A stretch of 37,061 bases of DNA from assembly GCA_944372445.1 (NCBI GenBank), contig CALVZE010000001.1, positions 114,199-151,259 on the forward strand, written 5' to 3'. A program made the position numbers and the translations under genes. The first letter of the stretch is position 1, and every line of letters begins with the position of its first letter. Origin of the DNA: an uncultured Clostridia bacterium (GTDB lineage: Bacteria > Bacillota > Clostridia > Christensenellales > UBA1242). This document shows positions 7,911 to 19,900 of the stretch, piece after piece. Below the pieces are notes generated by a model that was not told the DNA's origin, made no database searches, and saw only the letters and a program-made list of their open reading frames with translations.

Positions 7911-10900
7911 ATGAAAAAGAAGAGAAAAGCGATGGCGCTTTGGAAGGTCATCCTAATCACAATATCTTCGATAATCGGACTTATAGGCGTGACAGTGCTT
8001 GCACTTTATATCAAAGGCGATTTCAATGATAATCCTATATACCCTGAAAGCGGTATCTTTTTTGTTTTGGATGGAAACGAAAAGTATAACCAAGACCTTG
8101 GAGTGTTGGAAACGGCAGAAAGTTTTTCGCTTACTCTTTCCACCTCAACAGAGGATGTTAACAGAAAAACAGTCAAGCTATCTCTTCCAACAGGCACTCG
8201 CGAGACGATAAGAGAGAATGGATACTTAGACAATGGCATAATAAGAGTGCCTGAAACTGTTCAACTTGACAGAGCGTTCACGGTTGAGCTTTCCACTTCT
8301 CCAACAGATAATCACATTGCTGGCGGTTTAACCTCTATAACTGCCACTTCTACATATCCAACCATAGACCCTCAGACCGTCTATATCAATGTCGATGTTC
8401 CTGTCGAGTCAATAGAAGTTTTTTGCTATGATGCAGAAGATGCGACAAAGGAGCCGTTAAAAGATATTTTTGTTGGCTCTTATTTCAATGTAGGCGTAAA
8501 TTACTCGCCAGAGCGTAGCGAAAAGGTGTTCGGCAGAGAAGAAACGAAGTATGTTTTCTATGATTTCACCACGAATAACCTCGAATTTGATTATATTTCT
8601 CAAACTTTCCATGCAATCAAAGTAAGCAATGGAGCGTTTGATGATATTGAAGTTCGTGTCTTCTCCAACTCTGAATATGAAAAGGAGTTTTTGGCTGGGT
8701 TCGAAGGCAATCCTAGCGAGTTTAAGACGCAAGAAGAGTATATTGAGTTTAATACTGCTGCCTTAAATTTTATGAAAGATAAGGGCGAAGCGTCATATAA
8801 AACTGCGACAATATCTAATATAGCCGTAAAAGAAATTTCGGTCAATAGTTTTGTTGTGTCGAACGAAAACTTTAACGCAAAGGTTGATAAAAAGTTTAAT
8901 TTGGCTCTTAACTCTGCCCTGCCTGAATTTGACGGAAATTTAGGTGTTGTCATTCGCGATGAAGAAGAGAATATCTTAAACTCTGTCTATGCGGGCGGAG
9001 TTGGAATTGCGCTGTGTTCAAAAAATGAAAACAATGAATATATTGACATCTCAGGAGGCGAAGTTTTAGAGGTTGCAATTCGTGCAATTGGTGACTATAA
9101 CGAAGAAAACGGCACATATTCCTATATATATTCCTACGACTCGGAAGGGAATTTAGAAGGTGCCACAATAACAAGAAAGACAAGTGAAGAAATTGAGGCT
9201 CTCGGCAACTTTACGCCAAATCTTCCAGAAGTCACAGCAGACGGACAAGAAGTGGAAGTTGTATATTACTTCTTCTTACCTTCAAGAAATGTTGGAGCGG
9301 TGGCTGGAAATTATAATTTTAGCCTTTCTTCTAGCGCAACGACCTCGGCAGATTTCATAGTCGCACTCTTCCTTGAAAAAGAAGGAAATTATCAACTCTT
9401 CCTTGCAGAAAACCAAAAGATAGAGACGCTTTCGCATATCAATGTTAATTTTGAAAACAGCATTGAAAGCGATATCTCATGGAAAGAGGGCACAGACATA
9501 TTAAAGATTGTCTATGACAGCGACAGCAACCTTTCAGACAGCATTGAATTAAGCGAACTTATCAATCTTCCTGCCGAAAATGTCTATCAGACGACAAGGT
9601 ATTTCTTGATGTTTGAAAATGGAGCATCTCAACCTGACGGCTTTAACGCTATTGCGCTAGGCAATGGTTATAGTTATACGAATGGCAAAGATTTTAACAT
9701 CACCGTGCCAGGCGGAGCGACGGCTGGTAATAATGTCTACTTATACGAACTTCCAAGCACCAACCTTAGCGCGCTTAGTGGCTATGATAAAACTCTCTAT
9801 CTTGTTTTTGCCACGGTTAGGACAAACGCGGACGGAGAACTTACTGACGGCAACGGCAACATTTTGACAGACGGGGCAAGATATAAAATTATGATGATAA
9901 GCGATGTTAAGAGTTTGGAGATTGAAGCGACGATTCCTTTGGAACAAATTGCCAGCTCGTTGTCTTTAACATCGACCGAAAATGAGATTTATCTTGACAA
10001 CAATCAAATTCTTTTGCCGTCTGTGCTCGCTGAAGAAGAGACATTTAAATTTATTATCTCTACTAATAACGAAGATAGCTTTGCTCAACTTAGAGATTTA
10101 TATAACGCTGGCGACCTTAGAATAGAGTTTAGGCAAACTGCCAACGGCGAGGTGGTGGATTTTATCGTGGCGTCCTCAGATATAACCGCTTCAAAAACAG
10201 AGTTGTCGGGCAATATAGTGGTTTATGAGAATTTCAATAACATAGAAGGCGTTTCTCTTACTCCATATCTTGTTTACAACAACGGAAAGAGAGTGCAAGA
10301 AAGGGAGATTACAATAGATTACGGCGGAGCAAGAAATTCCTTTACGCTATATAAGCAAAGTGTGGCTGACGCAAAGTATGCCTTCCAGACGGCAGAAGAA
10401 GCACCAACTTTTCCAAATGATGAACAAAATACGATAGATGTTGTGTTTAATCTGACAACAAGAACGATATTATGGACGGACGAAGCAGAAGCTATTGAAC
10501 TTGAAGAACTAAACAATCGCCTTTCAGTCATCCTTTATGACACAAAAGGAAAGGTAATTCGCACAAATGTGGCTTCTTACACTTTGACCGAAGAGCCTGT
10601 TTCTGGCGATAGAGTGATTACGATAATCAACAATGCAATAAGTCAGTTTTTATCTACTGACGGAAAGGAAATAACAACAACTGTTAAGGCTACTTACAGA
10701 AATGCAGGCATGGCTGACAGTGCCGAACTTGACGCTATCTATTTCACTGTTCAAAGTGAAGGTGTGTCTAAAATTGAATATGATAGCACCGATGGCGCAA
10801 CCCCGCCAACAGAAGACCAATATGTTGAATTCAGCACACAAGCAGGCGGAACAATAAAAATTGAAAAATATCTTGTTGATGATAGCTTTATTAGTATGAG

Positions 10901-13900
10901 CAATCTTGTAAGAGTTTATAGAAAGAACGAGAATGGTGAAGACCAACTAATCGATGAGGGCTTGAAATTCACTTTAAACCGAGCAGATATGACCGGCTTT
11001 GACACGAAGGATTTTGAAAGTTTGTTCTATATTGACGCCGATAAAAATTTAGAAAAATCAAAAAATGTAACTAATGCTGGTATCACTAATGGCATTATAA
11101 AACTTGGCAATAAAAGTGCCTACGATACAAACACAATAGACAATAGCCTTGTGGCAAGCTATACTGACCCTATTTACAGTTTTAAAATGATTTCGGCGCT
11201 TGCAAAAGATGTCAGACTTGTCTTTGATATAACAGACGACAGTGGACTTGTCAACCTTAAACTTGAATTAACTTTAAAGAAAAACATCGATTATTCTCCA
11301 CTCCTTGAAACGTATGCCAATGAAAAAGGCTATTCCGACTATCTTCTTTACGGGGATGACGATGAAATAAGAATTTTTGGAGCCGAGGGAACGAACACCC
11401 CATTTAGCCTAGACACATATTTGAAAGTATTTAATGTAAAAAATGGCAAAGAAGGAGCAACAACATGGAACGGCAACCTTCATGTTAAAGCCGATACAGG
11501 TATCGTTGTTCCGTCTAATGGTGAGAATGAGAGTGATGTTTGGATAGAATCGGGCGGAAATATTCTCTTTAAGGATGTCACAAAGAGAGAGACAGGTTCA
11601 GCAACTTTCTATTATAAAGGTGAAAATCCTTACGGTCTTTCAATCACTATTGAGTTTGTTTTAAGCCCGAATTATGCCTATGTGCAAAGCAAGGATTATA
11701 TCAACCTTTATTCGCTAACGGGTGGTGAAGAAAATTTAAGTAACTACTATGTGCTTTATAGGGCGACCGATTTAATTGATTATATAAGAGGCGGAAGTGA
11801 TATTGACGAGGCTCCTACACCAATAAGTAAATCACCATTTAAATACTCAGATGAAAATTCTCTTATACATATAGAGTTGTCAGATGGCACCATAACTCGC
11901 ATTACAAGAAAGAACTTTGAGGCTAGTCTTGGAGCAACCGTTTCTAACGACATTCCGCTTGCACCAAATAGAGATGACGCGCCAATAAGTGAAGAAGCCT
12001 ATGCTTTGATGTTTAAATTGGCGGATGATTCTTATGAATTGTTAGACAAAGAGAATAAATTTGTAAGCGATTTACCATTTAATGTTGGCTATGGCGGTCG
12101 CGGTGCCGAAGGAGTAAATACTCTTCTCAATTCTATCATTGATGGCGCAAGTAGCACAGATTATAGAGTTCTTGCCACAAGCACCGGTTATGAACTTGTC
12201 CTTCTTGAAGGTGGAGGGTATGACCTAGTTGAAAATGGAACATACAATCTTGGTGATTATTGGACCTATGAATATCAAGGCGAAGGCATCTATAGTCCTG
12301 ATAGTAAATCAATTAAGGTTCAAGCTTTAAACAATTTTAATATTAACGGCGAATTGACTTTTATAAACACAACAGAAAACAATGTGGATAAAATAAAGGT
12401 GGCAACCAGACTAACAAAAATAGGCTTGGAATATGTTGTATACAGCGAAAATTATCCTTACAATATCATCACAGGCACCATGAGTGACCTTGTCGAGAAT
12501 GACATAAAAGAAGAGATTGAGGCAGGTCAAGAGTTACAAATCTTGTATATTGGGACCACCGAAGAAAATGCTGAAAAAGTAGGCTTCCACTTGCTTAACA
12601 GTGACAACATAAGTTCCTGCAATCTTGCTATTGAACAAGTCACAGAAGGCTATGAAAATTTAATTTCAATAGTTGAGAAGGCAGATGAGACAGGCATCAA
12701 TGATACAATCAAATTAAACTCTATGATAGATATCAACAAAGATGTTTATGCTGTGTTAAAACTTACTCTCACCATTACTACGAATGGCGGGCAACAATTA
12801 AGCACTGATATCTTTTACAGAATAAGAATAACTCCAAATTACACCTTTGTCAGTGATGTCACATATCCATATAATAATAGTGCAGAGTATATCACTTCCT
12901 TTATAGATAATGAAGAAGGCTTGATGTTTAATGTGGATTTTGAAGAGAAATTCACAAGCCAGAATGCCTCACTAAGTGTTGTTGGCAAGACACGTTTCCC
13001 AGATGTTAAAGACATTGACAATGACAATATAATAGGAGAGTTAAATTATATATATACAATCTATAGTGTTAAGGTAAACGACGAGGAACTTTCAGATTAT
13101 TCTGCATATTTAAGCTTTAATCTTGAAAGAATTGAAGACGGCTATCTTGTCGGCACGCTTACAGAGCTTGGCAGAAATGCAATAATCGAGGTCAAGGTCG
13201 CAAGAACGATAGAAAATGTCGCAAACTCAGAGAAAGTTTACACATTGATACTCAACAATTCTCCGTCCTATGATGCTACGATTGTCAACACTGAAAATAA
13301 AGAACTTGAAGAGGATGAAAACGGCAACTTCAATGACAATATAACAGTTGGCAAAGGCTATACTTATTCAATAACTCTTCTTCAAAATGAGGGCGATATT
13401 CAAACACCTGTTGTGTCAGGCGTAAATGCTCATATCACTTCTGACGATAGCGAAAAATTCTTAAAGCCTTTCTTGCGTGAAACTTCTGATGATAATCCAA
13501 TAAATCTTTATACTTCAAGTGGCACCGCATTGCCTATTTCAGATACAAGTGGCTTTATAGACATGACAGTGGAGGACTTGACGGAAGATAAAAAAGTTAC
13601 AGGCGCGACACTTTCAAAGGATGAGTATAAGCTCGTAACTACCACTATTGACACTTCCTATTATATTAAAAACGAAGATATAAGGTATTTTACTTTCACT
13701 CAGTCTGGCTCGCAATATGAATTATCTTTCACAACGGTTGCTTCAATTGAGGAGGACGCCTCATTCTCTATCGGTATTTATACAGCATACGCAAATATCT
13801 TTGACATCTTCTTCAATTTAGACGGCGGATACGATATAAAATTTAGAGACGAATTAAGTGGAAGCTTTGCAAGTGGAAACGACTATAATATTTCTTCCTT

Positions 13901-16900
13901 TATTGAAAGCGTAATGCTCAAAGCTGACGATATTCCGGTTGATATTGATAATATTAAATATGTTGTCACAACAATTACAACTGCTTCTAATGTTGTTTAT
14001 GATAATGCCAGTGAAACATTCGTAGCTTCTGACTTTATTTTGATTACAGATGACAACAACTCAAATAAAGTCTTCCGTGTGACAGGCTTTAATGAAGACT
14101 TTACAGCTTTAATTACCGCGACAATTGAAAATAGTTACAGCTTCACTTTTGAGATTAAGTTCTCAAAGAGCTTTGATAATTCGGTTATAGAGAAAACTAG
14201 CACCTTGAAAATTTATGCACAAGACAGCAATGTTCTCAAAGTGAAAGAAGGCGATATTTATGACGCACTTGGTGTCTTTGGAGTGCGCGAATATCTCAAC
14301 AATGGTGTAGCGGGCGATAGTCTAAGTGAAATAGATGAGTTTGCTTTCTCAAACGGCAACACTGAATACGAATTTACAGCAGAGAATGTTGCAGAGATAG
14401 AAAATTTTGTTTTGGATTTGACACTATCATATAGCTTTGGCGGAAAGGAGATGTTTACATTTACCATAGAATACAATTACACAGTTTTGCCGAATGTTGA
14501 CCTTTCATTTAACTATCCAAATCCAGAGAATTTAGAAAAAACAACATTTACAAGCGAATATGTTGACAACAATGAAACGATTGACAACTACTTTAATTCT
14601 GTTCCTAAATTTTCGGACAGCAAAACTATAATTGATAACTCAGAATATTATCGCGTGCATATAGACAAACTTGGAGAAGGCTCAGATTATTATTATGATA
14701 TTGCAATCTACGTCGAAGAAATCAACAATGCCGTTCTAACAGTCAATAACACAACGACAATATCGAGCGCAGGGCTTGTTGGAAGCGCAACCAACAGAAC
14801 AGGCGAAATGCCAAATTATAGCTTTAAATTCAGTTTGAATAATCTTAGTCAGGTTGGAACAATCACCTTCTCAATTGTTGTAAACGAAGTGACTGATTAC
14901 TACTATGTCACCGTAAACAACAATAATAATGTGACGGTGGAAACGAACGCTACCAACCTTGTGGAAAATGAATACGAAAGAATTTATGTTGAAGATATTG
15001 CTGGCTCTACCGACAGTTACCTATACTCTTTGAATAGAATGTTGAAATATGAGTTCGGTGAAAGCGCAAGCGGAACATATTATCTAAGATTTGAAAACGG
15101 AGTGGAAAATTTTGTTCACGAAGTGGCTGTGGAAGATACCGGCATTGTGGTGGTGGAAGATATGGGAAGGTCTTACACAGGCTTCAACTTGCAAGGTGTT
15201 TATTTAAGTCAAGAAGATGCCGAAAACAAGACAAAGGTTATCACCGATACCTCTTCTATCTTCTTAACAAGTCCATATTTAACAAACAGAATTGTGCTTA
15301 AATATGCAGGCTATGTTGTCTCAAAGGATGTTGCGTCCATATACCTACGACAAGGTAATACAGGCGCTTCTACTCCAATGGAAAAGGTTGAAATCAATAC
15401 AGTTTTGAACAATAAGCAGGAGTATAATATATTCTATCAATATTCCTATAATGAGTCGGCTCAATATAGCACCAACTCCACATATGCCACCAAACTTACC
15501 GTTAAGTTTGATGTGACGAGCAGTGTTCAAAATCATTATGAAGAAATTATTACAGGACAAGATGTTTCGCTACTTTCCTTGACAGGCTTTGGAATTACAA
15601 ACACCGAAACAGGCGAAATTTACACCGCAAGTGAAATAGAGGCAAACAACGCCTTCTTAACTCTTCAAATCTATGGATTTAGTGGTAATGAAATTGTAGA
15701 GGGAAGCGACCTTGAAGCTTTACACAATGATTTAATCTCTGGAACAGCATTAGTAGCACAAGGACAACGCTTTAAAACAGGGCTTAATCCTCGTTATGGC
15801 ATGAATTTAAATGAAACTTCGGGCAGTATCACTTCAAACTACCTAACGCTCACCACAGTGGGTTCAACACAAAGACCTAATGATTACAAAATTACAGCAC
15901 AAGGTGCTGGAAACATAGGAAACTTTGTGGCTATGAAATTGACTTATACAACCACTGTTGGAGAAAATTCATACAGCGAAAGCGCAGATTTACTCTTCAA
16001 AGTGCTTCCAGCATATCAGGTTGAATTTACGGCTGAAAGCTCCTCAGGCGGAACGGTGTATGGCAACGATATGATGATAGGCAACACGAATTATTCCACC
16101 AATTCCAGCAACAATCCATTCAACATAGTCAACGCTGACACCAAAGGCAACGGAAAAACAGGACAATTCTATCTTTATTCCACCACCGGCACTCCTGTGC
16201 TTAGAGTGTATAGAATAAACAAAAACGGAACGGTGACCGACAACACTAACCTTTCAAATAGATTTACTTATACATTCTGCGAAAATGCTGAAAGTGGCTA
16301 TAACACCTATGAAGAAGATTCGTTAGGGCAGGGACTATATTTAAGTTTGTCGAAAGAAAGTTGGTCGAAAAAGGCTGACGGGTCACATACTTACTACGAA
16401 ACAAACACCGAATTATCTAGCCCAGCTACTTCCATTTCCTTTACCGCAAACAAGATCAATATCGGTGCAAGATATTACTATATTGATGCAGTTGACAGCT
16501 TTGGCTACAACATTCGTTTCTACTTTGTGATTAAAGCTGAAATAAATCCTGTTGTGCAAGAGGTAAATACCTATGATGTAAAAGAGGGCGATGTCATTCA
16601 AATCGGCGCGCAATATAGAACGGTGACCATGCAACAGGGAAAAGTAACCGCAGACTATGCAGGGGATGGAACAGAAAAAGCCGAGTTTGATTATTATTTT
16701 GCCTATGAGTTACAGAATGTAAATATTGAAAATAATCCACCACAAATTTCAGTAAACGGCAAAGTAATAAGCTTAGGAGGTACACCAGAAGATATAGATG
16801 AAGCAAAGGCAGAAGGTTATACATATTCTTATTATTATATTGATAGTGAGGGTGAAAGCCATTTGACAGATAATTACGATAGTGTTAGCGCAGATTCTGC

Positions 16901-19900
16901 AGACAACTCCGCAACTTTATACCTAAACACTGCCGGTATGAGTAACACAAACACAAGCAAGATATTCAGTGTGACATATAACAATGCTACATTATCACCT
17001 CTTCACAGCGATTCTGAATATAACGACCCTGGCTTTAACAAGGATAAAGGCGGTCTTAATGTTACCCTTTCTGGCTTTGAAGCATACACATTCTATAAGC
17101 CTGAAACTAGTGTGGCAATACCATATATTGAAGGGCATAGCATATTTGGCAAGCATACCTCTAATGTCAACGATGTTGAAGTTGCCTCGATTTCGTTTGA
17201 ATATAATGGAACAGAAGTAAAACTTGATGGTTCTAAATATTATAACTCCGAACAAAGCACACCTGGCAACACAGACAAGACAGGTTCTAAAAAATTAATT
17301 ACAACCGAAAATTATATGATTGACAATGATAATAACATAATCACAGGTTGGAGTGCTATAACAAGTGACAACAAAACAACCTACACAGTTCCAACCTTGC
17401 CAGGGTATCTCTATGGCACATCTATGGTTGTTGATGGCGTCACAATGGTAATTAGGCTAGAAAAAACAGGGTCGGATTCTGATACTGACTACGCCGAGCT
17501 TAGAATTAACTTAAATGTTTCAAGAAGTCAACAAACAACTCTAACAAAAAGCAACTATTTAGATACAGACAGTATTGACGATTCTTCGTTTGGAGATGAT
17601 GGAAAAGTTTATAACGACACTTTGGAAATTGTGCTTGAACCAAACGCAGAAGTGTCCTATGCTATAAGTGCCAAAGATACTACTCCTTCAAAATCAGAAT
17701 TTAAAACTTTAAAAAACAACAGAAATTACACTCATGTTGAATATGTAAGAATTTCGACAATCGGCACAGAAGGAGCTAAGGGCAAGACATATTATGTTCA
17801 TATAGATTCTTCTGAAAAGCCTGAAGGCGTGACATTTAGATATGGTGGCTCTACTATAAATGTCAACACAAGTAATACGGAAAGTCTAACAGGCTTTACA
17901 TTAGACACAATCTCAGGCAAACCTATAACCCTTAGAATTGAAAGTGCAAGCGAGCTTAACTCTCAAAACTACACGACGAGAAACTTCTACACAATTATAG
18001 AAGAAAACGGACAAGACTACCATAACAACCATAGCGTCAGATTGTATACACTTGCAAACAGCATAACAACCACTGCTGAGTATGGAGTAAGTCACTATTA
18101 CAGTGTGTCAGGAGGAACTGATAGTGACGCATATACCTACTATGTCATCTCTGCGTCAAGCTGGGCAAGTGGTCTTGCCTATTCAAGTGGCAATGAAGGC
18201 GGAAACTTGTCAAATCCACATCCTATTTCTAGTCGTCCATACTATTACTCTTATTCTATAAACACGGACGGAGGTTCGGCAAGAGGCGCAAGTGTCGATA
18301 AGATGGGAACGATAACGACAGGCACAAACTTCAATATTCAAACAAACTATATTGAGGTAGATATCACGCTCCATGTTGCAGGCGCAGATGGCTTGTTCGA
18401 GGACGAAATAGGTATTGAACTAGGCACGGTTAGGTTCCACTTGAATGTTTCAACTGGACGAGGTATAGTATTAAACAATGCGACAGGAATATATGCGCTT
18501 GGCAGTAACACACTTGTGACATTAAATGGCGACACTGTTCAGGCGTTTGGAAGTGCAAGCACAGGCAATTTTTCTGTTTCTTCACTTCCATCAAGAACAA
18601 TTGTTGTTCCTGCTGGCGAAAAGATTAATTTTACCGACTACTTATCTTCAACCGGTTCAAATAGCTCATTTAGAATTGTTAAGGAAAACACAAGTGACAG
18701 ATATAGCAATTGGAACAACGAAGACAGCCACACCTACTCTAACAGCGGACAGTATAAAAGTGTGTATGTTGAAAGCTATGTTTCAGGGACAAGCATAAAT
18801 TATGAAGTTATCAATGTCACAGTTATTGCTTACAACAAAAACAATGTTGAACGCAAGGCTCTTGCAGTGGATGTAAATGGAGGCGAGAACAAGACTCTCG
18901 GAGCTCTTCTTGGAGGAACGATATATCTTGCCGAAGATGTTGACGCAGGAGTATTTGGAGATAGCGCGCTCTCAAACGGCGCAGTTGTAACAGATACTAA
19001 CCTTAATTCAACCACATCAAAAGTAAAGACAATTAAAGTTATAAGTGTTATCGATGACGCTGTAAACTATTATGAAGTCACCTTGCTCTTCTATTCTTCT
19101 ACTGAAAGTTATGATGTAGCTTTGACTTCGCGCACAAATTATGACCTATTTACCTTATTCGAAAACGCAAGCTCTGTCTATGCTATCAATAATAATAACA
19201 AACTTGTCGATATGAAAAATGAATCTCTCACCGAAACAAGTGGCTTAGCAGAGAGAGTTTACTATGTGGTTGACTCAGACGGAAAGGTGACTAAATATGA
19301 AGTAACCTACTATATCTACAATAGTAGCGAAAATCAAGATGCGATTTATTGGTATCATGGCGAAGTAACGCGTGAAGAGGTTATCGCGAGCATGTTGGGA
19401 GATGAGTATAGTGAAGGGACAAGTTATGATGAAGCTAACTATACGCTCTATCAATTATCTTCAAATAACATGATGACAAAAGTGGATGTTTCAGATAACA
19501 TTGAAATGGGCGAACTAAATAACAACCGCGCGAATATCAACTTCTTACTTGCTACGAAAAATGAACAAGAAGAAACAAGCTATAAATACTATATCTACAC
19601 ATTCTACTACTACACAGCTTCTGCAACCTTTAATGTGGCAACAAGTTACTCTTCTGGCTATGCTCTTTCAAACCTTAACGACTTAGTTACAAATCACTTC
19701 AACCTATCGATGATAGGCTCAGCTTCATGGTATATCTTTGAAAACGGCGACATCATTTCGCAACCTGTCATCGAACTCACTGCAAGTATAGCTAATAACG
19801 GCGTGATAACAAAAGCCTTCTATGTAAATATCAACAACACCTATTATCTAGTAGAAGTTAATTTCCACTGCTCACTTAGAACATATAATGATACTATGAC